DNA of 64,000 bases, from assembly GCA_016235765.1 (NCBI GenBank), contig JACRIZ010000043.1:43021-107020 (forward strand). Reading direction: 5' to 3'. Within the stretch, counting starts at the first letter, position 1. Each line of letters opens with the position of its first letter. Below are positions 32,398-41,683 of the stretch, one piece after another. The position numbers and the translations under genes are program-made. Below the pieces are notes generated by a model, which saw nothing but the letters and a program-made list of their open reading frames with translations, was not told where the DNA came from and did not search any database. This DNA comes from Rhodocyclales bacterium (GTDB lineage Bacteria > Pseudomonadota > Gammaproteobacteria > Burkholderiales > Rhodocyclaceae).

Positions 32398-33969
32398 ATG
32401 AATGACAAACTGCTCCTGACTGTTCTGCTGCACTTGCGTGCGATGTGGAAATACCGCTGGCGTGGGCTGTACACCGCGTTTGGTGTCGCCTTGCTCGGTG
32501 TCCTGATCGTGATGATCGTTCCAAAGCGGTACGAAGCATCGGCTCGCATTTTCGCCAACACTGATTCGATATTGAAGCCCCTGATGGCGGGCATGACGGT
32601 GCAGCCGGATATCAACCAGCGCGTCGTGATGCTGAGCCGGGTCGTCATCAGCCGTCCCAACGTCGAGCACATCATTCAGGCCACCGGTCTGGACGAGAAG
32701 GTGAAGACTGCCGAGCAGCGAGAGAAACTGGTTGACGAAGTCATGAAGTATCTCGAACTGCAAAGGTCTCCGGAACGCGGGGCGAACATCTACGTCGTCA
32801 AGTTCAAGGATACCAAGCCCGAGCGCGCAAAACACGTCGTTGAACTGCTCGTCTCGATGTTCATCGATACAAGCAAGGGCGGGGGCGAAACCGACGCCGG
32901 TGCCGCCAAGGCGTTTCTGGATGAGCAGGTTGCGCTTTACGAGAAGAAGCTTCGGGATGCCGAGAATCGCTTGAAGGAGTTCAAGCTGCACAATATCGAC
33001 GGCACCGCGCCCGCCGAGGGCAGGGATTTCCTGACCCAGATGGCGACCGTCGGCGAGCAGCTCAATCAGGCGCAGCTTCAGTTGCACGAGGCCGAGAATT
33101 CCCGCGACGCATTTCGGCGCGGGCTCGCCGGGGAAGACCTGGCTGCAGCACCTGCCGGCAATATCGGTGCGATGGGCGCCGACAATCTCGTCGACATCGA
33201 CGCGCGGATCGACTCGCAGAAGCGCAGCCTCGACGGGCTGTTGCAGCGCTATACCGAGAGCCATCCTGATGTCGTGGGCGCGCGCCGGGTCATACGCGAA
33301 CTCGAGGAGCAGAGGCAGCGCCTGGTTGAGAGCTATCGCAAGGCTGGAATTCCCCTGACTCAGGCGGTTACCACGGGACCGCGGGCATCGGAGCAGATCA
33401 AGGTGTCGCTTGCCCAGGCGGAAGCCAATGTTGCCTCATTGCGGGCGCGGGTGGCGGACTATTCGGCTCGCCATAGGCAACTGCGGGAAATGGCGCGACG
33501 CATGCCGGAGTACGAGGCAGAACTTGCCCAGCTCAATCGAGATTACGAGGTCAATAAGCGGAACTACGAGAACCTGATTTCGCGGCGAGAGCAGGCCAAC
33601 ATTTCCGGCGACATGCAGGCCGTGGCCGGAGTGGCCGATTTCCGCCTGGTCGATCCTCCGCGAGTTGCGCCTGGGGCGGTATCGCCTAACCGGCTGCTGC
33701 TGATTGCTCTTTCGCTTGTTGTCGCCATCGGTGCAGGCATTGGTACGATGTTCGTGTCGAAAGAAGTCCGCCCGTGTGTCTATGATCGGCAGCAACTGCG
33801 CGCAGTTTCGGGACTGCCGATCCTCGGTGTCGTGTCGCTCGTCGATAACGATCAGTTGCGGGGCGAGAGGAAGCGCGACTTGCGGCGATTGCTCAATGTC
33901 GCGGGGGGACTCTTGGCTGCTTACACCCTTCTTGTTGGCACCATGCTTCTATTGACTCGGGCGGCATGA
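32398..33969 (+). CDS. Polysaccharide chain-length determinant (Wzz / XrtA-system chain-length family)
   Basis: Two terminal TM segments flanking coiled coil; RGLYTAFGVALLGVLIVMIVPKRYEASARIFANTDSILKPLMAGM. Confidence 0.93.
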   Translation: MNDKLLLTVLLHLRAMWKYRWRGLYTAFGVALLGVLIVMIVPKRYEASARIFANTDSILKPLMAGMTVQPDINQRVVMLSRVVISRPNVEHIIQATGLDEKVKTAEQREKLVDEVMKYLELQRSPERGANIYVVKFKDTKPERAKHVVELLVSMFIDTSKGGGETDAGAAKAFLDEQVALYEKKLRDAENRLKEFKLHNIDGTAPAEGRDFLTQMATVGEQLNQAQLQLHEAENSRDAFRRGLAGEDLAAAPAGNIGAMGADNLVDIDARIDSQKRSLDGLLQRYTESHPDVVGARRVIRELEEQRQRLVESYRKAGIPLTQAVTTGPRASEQIKVSLAQAEANVASLRARVADYSARHRQLREMARRMPEYEAELAQLNRDYEVNKRNYENLISRREQANISGDMQAVAGVADFRLVDPPRVAPGAVSPNRLLLIALSLVVAIGAGIGTMFVSKEVRPCVYDRQQLRAVSGLPILGVVSLVDNDQLRGERKRDLRRLLNVAGGLLAAYTLLVGTMLLLTRAA

Positions 33970-33982
33970 GGAAGTCATTGCT

Positions 33983-34876
33983 ATGAGCCTAATCGAAAAG
34001 GCCGTTGAGCGGTTGGAGGGTCTGCAACCGGACCCGCTGAAGAAGAGTGGTTCGCCTGTGCCACGCGATAACCCGCCACTCCCGACTCGCCCTGGCGAGG
34101 CGGGGGCCGATCACAGGTGGGCGGCCCCGGACACGGCGGGGCCAGCGGCAAGCCGGCAGGCCGACATCGATGTCGATCGATTGGCTGCGGCGGGCTTTAT
34201 TACCCAAAGTGCCACGGGGAGCCTGATCGCCGAGGAATTTCGGGTCATCAAGCGCCCGCTGCTGCAAAACGTACTGGGCGGCGCTGCCCCCGTTCGCAAC
34301 GCCAATCTGATCATGGTGACCAGCTCGCTGCCTGGTGAGGGCAAGAGCTTTACGGCGATCAATTTGGCCATGAGCATTGCGATGGAACTCGATCGCACCG
34401 TGTTGCTGGTGGATGCCGACGTGGCGAGGCCGTCGTTACCTCGGGTGTTGGGGCTGCCTGACCAGAAGGGGCTATTGGATGTCTTGCAGGACAAGTCCCT
34501 CAAACTGAGTGACGTCCTGCTGCGAACCAATGTGGATAAGCTTACCGTACTCCTGGCGGGTACTCAGGACGCGCAGGCAACCGAATTGCTGGCCAGTGAG
34601 GCGATGGGACGCCTGCTGGACGACATCGCGCGGCGCTATGCCGATCGCATCGTCATCTTCGATTCGCCGCCTCTCCTGATGACGACCGAGTCGCGGGTAC
34701 TTGCGAGCCGCATGGGCCAGATTGTATTCGTCGTACGAGCAGAGGAGACCCCGCAGAATGCCATAAAGGAGGCCCTCGGAGCCATCGACGCGTGTCCGGT
34801 CAAATTGATGGTATTGAACCAGGCGCGCAATGTCGAAAATGTGGCTTACGGGTATGACTATGGCTACGGATACTAG
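33983..34876 (+). CDS. XrtA-associated tyrosine autokinase (BY-kinase family)
   Basis: MSLIEKAVERLEGL; LIMVTSSLPGEGKSFTAINLAMSIAMELDRTVLLVDADVARPSLPRVLG; Tyr-rich tail YGYDYGYGY. Confidence 0.94.
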   Translation: MSLIEKAVERLEGLQPDPLKKSGSPVPRDNPPLPTRPGEAGADHRWAAPDTAGPAASRQADIDVDRLAAAGFITQSATGSLIAEEFRVIKRPLLQNVLGGAAPVRNANLIMVTSSLPGEGKSFTAINLAMSIAMELDRTVLLVDADVARPSLPRVLGLPDQKGLLDVLQDKSLKLSDVLLRTNVDKLTVLLAGTQDAQATELLASEAMGRLLDDIARRYADRIVIFDSPPLLMTTESRVLASRMGQIVFVVRAEETPQNAIKEALGAIDACPVKLMVLNQARNVENVAYGYDYGYGY

Positions 34877-36416
34877 AGCGCGGGTGTCCTTTCGGGGCCG
34901 GCATCGATCGATCCTGACTGCCGTCGCCGTGCTTTGTTCGGGGGCACTGGGGGCCGCACATGGTGCATCCTGGCGCGTTGTCCCCGATATCGGTGTCAGT
35001 GAAACCTATAGCGACAACGTCGCCATGGTTAGCGATGCGGCAGCGGAGGATGGCTGGATTACGACCGTATCGCCGGGCTTGCGGGTAAGCGGCCTGGGGC
35101 CGCGCATCCAGGCTTTCCTTGACGTTCGGCACGACGAGTCCTACTACCACAGCCAAACGTCCTCGAACGTAGGCCGCAGCTTCCTGACCTCCTACGCTAC
35201 CGTCGAAGCCATAGACAACTGGCTGTATGTCGACGCGTCTGCGGCGGTTGCGCCGCGCAGCAGGTCGATATTTTCCGCAGTTACCACGAATACGAGCAAC
35301 GTCATCGGCAACCAGGACGAAACACGTGTCGTGCAGGTTTCTCCCAACATCCGTGGCCGGATGTTTGGCAATACCGACTACTTGATGCGCTATACGCGCA
35401 TCGATGCGCGCTCAAAGGAGGACTCACTCGGTCATACCCAAATCGACCAGGCAACGGGTTCGTTGCGGAAGCCGGCCGGACAAGGTGCAATCGGCTGGTT
35501 TGCCGATGCCATGGGAACCGGGGTCGATAGAAGTACTACGGGCGATGAGCGGCGCGACGATCGAGTACGAGGCGGGCTGATCGTGCCCGTGATTCCCCAT
35601 CTGCATGTACTTGCATTCGCAGGCCGTGAGCGTACCGATTTTGTCTCGGGTGTCTATGAGTCCTTTTCTGCTCCCGGGGTGGGCTTTGAATGGCGTCCGA
35701 CCGAGCATACCGAGGCAATCGGGATGCGGGAGAAGCGGTTCTTTGGCAACGGCCACGACGTGTCGGTTACTCACAGGACACCGCGTACCGCCTGGCGATA
35801 TTCCGACGTCAAGGATGCGGCAGCCCTGCCCATGGGCTTGGCGGGATTCACTCGCGGATCGGTATACGATCTGATGTCGGATCTTCTTACGGTATCCATC
35901 GCCGATCCGGTTGCGCGTGACGAAGCAGCTCGGGCCAGAACCGACCAGATCGGCGGGGCGACGACTGCGGTCGTTGATGCAACGGGAGTATTGGCATCAC
36001 GCATCTTCCTGGACAGAACGCGGCAGGCGTCCTTGGCATTGTTGGGAACACGAAGCATCGTTACGTTGATCCTGCAACGGAGGGATCAGCAACTTCTGGA
36101 AAACAGCGCGACGTTTCTCCAGGACGACTTCGAGTTGAGCCCTGATATTCGAGATAGCAGCGGCTTTTTGTCATGGATCCATCGATTGACCCCGGTATTG
36201 GACCTAAGCCTTTCGGCGTCCTACGTCAAGCGTGAGGGCCTGAGCGTTCCGGATCTCGAGGCGACGCAGCGATCGGGCATCGCGGCATTGAATTTCTCGT
36301 TGAGTCCGAAGGCAAGAGGGTCGTTGGCTGTGAGATTCACGAATTTCTCGAACCTCAGAGATGACTCTGTGATTCACGAGCGTGCTTTCGTTGGCACTTT
36401 GACTCAGGGCTTCTGA
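34854..36416 (+). CDS. TIGR03016-like (PEP-CTERM-system-associated) outer-membrane beta-barrel protein
   Basis: Signal peptide; SWRVVPDIGVSETYSDNVAM...GWITTVSPGLRVSGLGPRIQAFLDVRHDESYYH; C-terminal beta strand ending in F; start overlaps the kinase gene. Confidence 0.8.
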   Translation: MTMATDTRARVSFRGRHRSILTAVAVLCSGALGAAHGASWRVVPDIGVSETYSDNVAMVSDAAAEDGWITTVSPGLRVSGLGPRIQAFLDVRHDESYYHSQTSSNVGRSFLTSYATVEAIDNWLYVDASAAVAPRSRSIFSAVTTNTSNVIGNQDETRVVQVSPNIRGRMFGNTDYLMRYTRIDARSKEDSLGHTQIDQATGSLRKPAGQGAIGWFADAMGTGVDRSTTGDERRDDRVRGGLIVPVIPHLHVLAFAGRERTDFVSGVYESFSAPGVGFEWRPTEHTEAIGMREKRFFGNGHDVSVTHRTPRTAWRYSDVKDAAALPMGLAGFTRGSVYDLMSDLLTVSIADPVARDEAARARTDQIGGATTAVVDATGVLASRIFLDRTRQASLALLGTRSIVTLILQRRDQQLLENSATFLQDDFELSPDIRDSSGFLSWIHRLTPVLDLSLSASYVKREGLSVPDLEATQRSGIAALNFSLSPKARGSLAVRFTNFSNLRDDSVIHERAFVGTLTQGF

Positions 36417-36438
36417 GAGCCGGCACTGGCGGACATTC

Positions 36439-37530
36439 ATGTACGAAGAGTATTACGGACTTACAGCAAAGCCTTTCCAGACAAATCCAGACCCTTCTTT
36501 CTATTTCGGCAGCCGCCAGCACCGGCGGGCAATGGCCTATCTGGATTATGGGCTGCATCGAAACGAGGGGTTCATTGTCATTACCGGTGAGGTTGGCGCC
36601 GGCAAGACAACCCTGGTGCGAAGCCTGCTGGGCAAACTCGACCCCGAGAAGTTCATTGCCGCGCATCTCGTCAGTACCCAGCTCGACGCGGACAATGCAT
36701 TGAGGCTCGTGGCAGCAGTATTTGGCGTGCCGACCGCAGCGGAGTCGAAAGCTGACCTGTTGGTCGCGCTCGAAGGATTCCTCGTCAGTACCTATCGAGC
36801 CGGTAAACGGTGCCTGCTGGTCGTCGACGAGGCCCAGAACTTGAGTATGCAGGCGGTTGAAGAACTGCGCATGCTGTCGAATTTTCAGCTCAATACGCAC
36901 GCACTCCTGCAAAGCTTTCTGGTCGGGCAGCCAGAGTTCAGGTTCACGCTACAAAGCCCGCAACTGACCCAACTCCGGCAGCGGGTAATTGCCGCCTGCC
37001 ACATCGGGCCAATGGATGTAAATGAAACGCAAGCCTACATCGAGCATCGGCTGACGCATTGCGGGTGGACGAATTCGCCGAGTTTCGCGCCAGACGCCTT
37101 TCCCGCCTTGTTCGAGGGCAGCGGCGGTATTCCGAGAAGAATCAACGCCATTTGCGATCGGCTGCTCTTGTCGGGATTCCTTTCCAATATCAAGCACTTT
37201 TCCGAGGCGGAGGTGTTTGAGGTCGTTCGCGAGATCGAGAACGAAACCCTTGCCCCGAATTTGCCTGCGACGCCCTTGGCGGGGGATTCCCGCGGCGGGA
37301 TTCCCTTGTCGACAGTTGCCGCCGATTCTCCTCGCGCGATCGTCAATTCGCTTGCGCAGGATGACCTGGCATTGCGCCTGAGTCAGGTAGATGACCGGAT
37401 CGCCCGGATCGAGTCGGCGCTCGATCGCTTGTTGCGCAGCAATTCCAGCGCAGTGTCCCTGCTGGGGAAGCTGGTCGATGGGCTTGATCGATCCTCGACA
37501 CCGCAGCCCCCGGCGAAAGGCGCATCGTGA
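36439..37530 (+). CDS. XrtA-associated ATPase (ExeA/TIGR03015-like)
   Basis: MYEEYYGLTAKPFQTNPDPSFYFGSRQHRRAMAYLDYGLHRNEGFIVITGEVGAGKTTLVRSLL; LLVVDEAQNLSMQAVEELRMLSNF. Confidence 0.93.
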   Translation: MYEEYYGLTAKPFQTNPDPSFYFGSRQHRRAMAYLDYGLHRNEGFIVITGEVGAGKTTLVRSLLGKLDPEKFIAAHLVSTQLDADNALRLVAAVFGVPTAAESKADLLVALEGFLVSTYRAGKRCLLVVDEAQNLSMQAVEELRMLSNFQLNTHALLQSFLVGQPEFRFTLQSPQLTQLRQRVIAACHIGPMDVNETQAYIEHRLTHCGWTNSPSFAPDAFPALFEGSGGIPRRINAICDRLLLSGFLSNIKHFSEAEVFEVVREIENETLAPNLPATPLAGDSRGGIPLSTVAADSPRAIVNSLAQDDLALRLSQVDDRIARIESALDRLLRSNSSAVSLLGKLVDGLDRSSTPQPPAKGAS

Positions 37531-37580
37531 GTCGGATTGAGGTTGTTCAGTCAAGACATCCATCGATTTGCTGACATGAT

Positions 37581-38720
37581 ATGAACTCCGAAAATCCGAT
37601 GCCGCACCGGATACTGTTTGTCGTGGATGGCCGCTATCCGAGCACGGGCGGTGCAGAAATGCAGGTGCGCCTTCTCAGCAGGGCCTTCCATGCCGCCGGA
37701 AATCGCGTTGAAGTCCTGGTGCCGCATCTCGAACCCGAACGATCGCTGCGCGAGGTCATCGACGGTGTACCTGTTGAGCGCATCGGTTACCCGAAGATCA
37801 AGGTATTCGGAGCGGCATTCCTGTGCCTTCGCTTCGCCATGCTTCTACTTGCCCGTCGTCGACGCTACGACGCGATCCACGTCCATATGGCGAAGAATCT
37901 GGCCGCGATCGCGGGCTTGGTGCGGCCATTGCTGTCTGCAACCGTAACCACGAAGATTTCCGGCGCATGGGAGTTCCAGGGGGGCATTCTTGATCCTGCG
38001 CGCCGGAAGCGACCGTTCTATCGCCTGCTGAATCGATGGGTAAGGGGGGCGGATCACATTCAATGCGTAAGTGAATATACCCGTGACATGTTGCGCCTGG
38101 CAGGATATCCCGACAACCGGTTGGCGATGATTCCGAATGCTGTCGACATGTCGAGATTCCGGCCGAGCGGCGTGGCGCCAGATTCGGTAAAGGTCGTCTT
38201 TGTCGGACGCCACGTTCCGGTCAAGGGCCTGGATGTCCTGCTGGCAGCTTGGAAGGAAATCGCAGGATTGGGAGGTGCGCGTCTGTTCCTTGCTGGAGAT
38301 GGCCCCGAACGGGCAAGGCTAGTCGAACTCTGCAGGAGCTGGGGGCTGGAATCGTCAGTGACATTTCTGGGCAACGTTGCGGATGTCCCCGGGCTTCTGA
38401 CGTCGTCAAGCATATACGTGCAACCGTCATATCAGGAGGGGCTCTCAAACGCGGTTCTGGAAGCAATGGCCAGCGGATTGCCTGTCGTTGCAACCCGCAT
38501 TAGCGGCAATGAGGATCTGATCGCCGATGGAGAAAGTGGCGTGTTGGTGCCGTCCGGGAATTCGGCCGCAATTGCCGCTGCGCTGCGCATGCTCATCGAG
38601 CAGCCGCTGACTGCCCAAAGAATGGGGCGGCGGGGTCGCGAAATAATCGAGTCGCGATTTTCGCTGCCGGCAGTGATGGACAAGCTGATGGACGCTTATC
38701 GTACTGCCGTGCCAAGATAG
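37581..38720 (+). CDS. Glycosyltransferase, GT4-like family
   Basis: GGAEMQVRLLSRAFHAAGNRVEVLVPH...VKVVFVGRHVPVKGLDVLLAAWKEI...YVQPSYQEGLSNAVLEAMASGLPVVATRISGNEDLIADGESGVLV. Confidence 0.94.
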   Translation: MNSENPMPHRILFVVDGRYPSTGGAEMQVRLLSRAFHAAGNRVEVLVPHLEPERSLREVIDGVPVERIGYPKIKVFGAAFLCLRFAMLLLARRRRYDAIHVHMAKNLAAIAGLVRPLLSATVTTKISGAWEFQGGILDPARRKRPFYRLLNRWVRGADHIQCVSEYTRDMLRLAGYPDNRLAMIPNAVDMSRFRPSGVAPDSVKVVFVGRHVPVKGLDVLLAAWKEIAGLGGARLFLAGDGPERARLVELCRSWGLESSVTFLGNVADVPGLLTSSSIYVQPSYQEGLSNAVLEAMASGLPVVATRISGNEDLIADGESGVLVPSGNSAAIAAALRMLIEQPLTAQRMGRRGREIIESRFSLPAVMDKLMDAYRTAVPR

Positions 38721-38793
38721 TCGCGGCGGATCGACTGCCTGGCATCGGTGCGGGTATGGGGGAGAAGCGCGTTACAAAATTCCTTCGTTGGGG

Positions 38794-39765
38794 ATGCCTA
38801 TCGTGTTGAAGAAACTGCTGAAGGCGGCAATGGCCTCGCAAGTCGGCTGGAAACTAGCGCAGCCGCTGCGTCCGAATGGCATTACCGTGCTCATGTACCA
38901 TCGCGTCAATCGCACTCGTGATGCGGAGATGCCCGGGATTGGCGTTGACCAGTTTCTCGAGCAGATGACATGGCTCCGCGCTCGCTGCCGCATCATCGCG
39001 CCGGAGGAGTTCACCGCGACATTGCGCCAGGATCGTTCTGGCACTCCGGCGGTACTGGTGACCTTTGACGACGGATATCGAGACTTCTTCGACAATGCGT
39101 ATCCGATCCTGGCAGAACTCGACATTCCGAGCCTGGTCTTTCTGGCAACCCGATTCATGGACGACGGCGGACTGATCTGGACCGACGCCGTAGCCACGGC
39201 GGTACTTCGAACGCGGCGCGCGGACGTCGTCCTGCCTTGGAACAACCAACGTCATGGTCTGGCCGACAAGGCTGAACGTAATGCATGCCGGCGCATGTGT
39301 ACCCAGTTCCTCAAGGGCATTCCCGATCCCGAGCGAGTCGCTTGGCAATCGGAACTGTTTCGTCTTCTCGATATTGTTCCGGAGGACGTCATCGGTGATC
39401 GTCAAATGCTGACATGGGACGAAATCCGAGCCACCAGGCCTCTGACTCGCTATGGCGGGCACACCCATTCCCATCCGATACTTTCGCAACTCGATCGTGC
39501 GACCGCGGAGCAGGAGATCCGCACGTGCCGCGATCGAATCACGACTGAACTTGGCGACCCGCCCAGGTATTTCGCCTACCCGAACGGGCGGGCTCAGGAC
39601 TTTACGGACGAAACCAAGGCTGTTCTGCAGAACCATGGGTTTGAGCTGTCGTTTTCGACCATCGAGGGTATCCATCAGTCCGGCACAGACTTGTACGCGA
39701 TCCGTCGCCAACCGACGGGTTGCAGCACACTGGGCGATTTTGCGTCGCTGGTGTTGGGGCGGTAG
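38794..39765 (+). CDS. Polysaccharide deacetylase (CE4/NodB domain), copy 1
   Basis: VLMYHRVN, AVLVTFDDGYRDFFDNAYPIL, GGHTHSHPILSQL, FAYPNGR. Confidence 0.92.
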   Translation: MPIVLKKLLKAAMASQVGWKLAQPLRPNGITVLMYHRVNRTRDAEMPGIGVDQFLEQMTWLRARCRIIAPEEFTATLRQDRSGTPAVLVTFDDGYRDFFDNAYPILAELDIPSLVFLATRFMDDGGLIWTDAVATAVLRTRRADVVLPWNNQRHGLADKAERNACRRMCTQFLKGIPDPERVAWQSELFRLLDIVPEDVIGDRQMLTWDEIRATRPLTRYGGHTHSHPILSQLDRATAEQEIRTCRDRITTELGDPPRYFAYPNGRAQDFTDETKAVLQNHGFELSFSTIEGIHQSGTDLYAIRRQPTGCSTLGDFASLVLGR

Positions 39766-39767
39766 CC

Positions 39768-40895
39768 ATGGCGATCGTCGTCTTCTGGCTGGCCGTACTC
39801 TTCATCGCCTACACCTACGTGGGGTATCCACTGGGCGTGTGGCTGCTTGCGCGGAGGCGGCCGGAGGAGACCCCGGAGCAATTGGACGCTTGCGACTGGC
39901 CACCGATTACCGTGGTCATTGCGGTGTACAACGAAGCGCAACGTATTGCGAGGAAGATCGCGAATCTCAGGAATCTGGATTACCCGCAGGAAAAGATGAG
40001 CATCCTGTTCGTCTCCGATGGCTCGACCGATGCGACCAATGAACTGCTTGCCAAGGCATCGGGAATTTCCTGGCATGCCTATGCAGAGAGAAGAGGAAAG
40101 CCGTATGCTCTGAACTGCGGACTCCAGAGGGTCGGCACCGAGATCGTCGTGTTTTGCGACGTTCGGCAGGAAATCGAGCGCACCGCCTTCAAGCATCTCA
40201 TCGGACGGTTGGTGCAGCCAGGGGTCGGGGCGGTCAGCGGGGAACTTGTACATCGCGATCCGCAAAGCCATGTTGCTGCCAACATCGGTCTTTACTGGCG
40301 CTACGAGAAGTGGATTCGCAGGTCCGAAAGCCGCGTTGCGTCCTCGATCGGCGCGACCGGCGCCCTCTACGCGATCCATCGCAGCGACTTCGAGCCGTTG
40401 GCCGAGGACACGATTCTCGACGACTTCGAAATACCCATGGCAGTCGTCCGTCGGGGACGACGGAACGTATTCGAGCATCGTGCGATATTCTTCGATGAAC
40501 TCCAGCAGGATACCGCCGGCGAACGGAAGCGAAAGGTACGGACACTGACTGGAAACTATCAGGCATTCTCGCGGCATCGGTGGCTGTTTTCGCCGCGGCA
40601 GAATCCCGTCTTCGTTCAGTTCATGTCCCACAAGGTATTTCGTCTGCTGGTCCCATATGCGCTGATGCTTGCATTGGGGGCGTCCCTTGCCGCGGAGGGC
40701 TGGTTCTATGCCGGCATTGCAGTAGTCCAGGTGGCCTTCTACACGATTGCGATTGCCGGTTCGCGCGCAGCGCGGATGCGTAGCAACAGGATCGTCAGCT
40801 TTGCAGTGGTATTTCTGGAGCTGAACTGGGCGGCGGTATTGGCTTTGGTCAATTTCCTGTCGAGCCGCACGGATGCTAAGTGGGAGAAGACATGA
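39768..40895 (+). CDS. Membrane glycosyltransferase family 2
   Basis: ITVVIAVYNEAQRIARKIANLRNLDYPQEKMSILFVSDGSTDATNE; GAVSGELV; QAFSRHRWLF; C-terminal TM segments. Confidence 0.92.
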   Translation: MAIVVFWLAVLFIAYTYVGYPLGVWLLARRRPEETPEQLDACDWPPITVVIAVYNEAQRIARKIANLRNLDYPQEKMSILFVSDGSTDATNELLAKASGISWHAYAERRGKPYALNCGLQRVGTEIVVFCDVRQEIERTAFKHLIGRLVQPGVGAVSGELVHRDPQSHVAANIGLYWRYEKWIRRSESRVASSIGATGALYAIHRSDFEPLAEDTILDDFEIPMAVVRRGRRNVFEHRAIFFDELQQDTAGERKRKVRTLTGNYQAFSRHRWLFSPRQNPVFVQFMSHKVFRLLVPYALMLALGASLAAEGWFYAGIAVVQVAFYTIAIAGSRAARMRSNRIVSFAVVFLELNWAAVLALVNFLSSRTDAKWEKT

Positions 40896-41683
40896 ACTCC
40901 CTGGTGGTATTCATGTACCACGGACTGTACCGAGGCGATCGGGAGCTTGACACTATCGATGCTTCGGAACGGCCATACGCGATCTCGCTGGAGAAGTTCG
41001 AGCAGCAACTCGATTCTCTCGCCCGGTCCGGGATTCCGGTGCTCGATCCCGATTCGCTCACGACCGGGGCAGTCTTGCGGGGCGGGGTGGTGCTTACATT
41101 TGACGACGGCCACGAGAGCAACTTTCGTCATGCGCTGCCGATACTCGCCGATCGGGGAATCCGTGGCGCGTTCTTCGTGACGAGCGACTTCATCGGCAAG
41201 CGCCCTGGTTACTGCAGTTGGATGCAGATCCGGGAAATGGCAGACCGCGGAATGCTTATTGGCTCCCATGGGCGCACCCACCGGTTCTTCGACGACATGA
41301 CGGCCGAAGAGGCGGAGTCGGAGCTCCGTACGTCCAAGGATGCAATCGAGCAGGCTATCGCGAGTCCCGTCCGGCAGATATCGTTTCCCGGCGGCCGCTA
41401 CCGCGGCGATCAGATCGCGATCGGAAGGCGGGTTGGGTATCAACTATTCCACTCGTCGAGGATCGGGGCGACCGCGCCGCAGCGTGTCTCTACAGGCGCC
41501 GTTCTGTGTCGTATCCCGATTCGGCGCACCACGACGGACGAAGCCTTCGACGCCTACGCCCGGGCGGATTCGATGACCCTGCTACGGGCCAGATTCCTGG
41601 CGGGGGCAAAGCAGGGCATCCGCTACCTGATGGGAAATCGCTTGTACCATCGCCTGTATGAGAGGGTCGCCGGACGTGGTTGA
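40892..41683 (+). CDS. Polysaccharide deacetylase (CE4/NodB domain), copy 2
   Basis: VFMYHGLY, VVLTFDDGHESNFRHALPIL, IGSHGRTHRFF, ISFPGGRYRGDQ. Confidence 0.92.
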   Translation: MNSLVVFMYHGLYRGDRELDTIDASERPYAISLEKFEQQLDSLARSGIPVLDPDSLTTGAVLRGGVVLTFDDGHESNFRHALPILADRGIRGAFFVTSDFIGKRPGYCSWMQIREMADRGMLIGSHGRTHRFFDDMTAEEAESELRTSKDAIEQAIASPVRQISFPGGRYRGDQIAIGRRVGYQLFHSSRIGATAPQRVSTGAVLCRIPIRRTTTDEAFDAYARADSMTLLRARFLAGAKQGIRYLMGNRLYHRLYERVAGRG

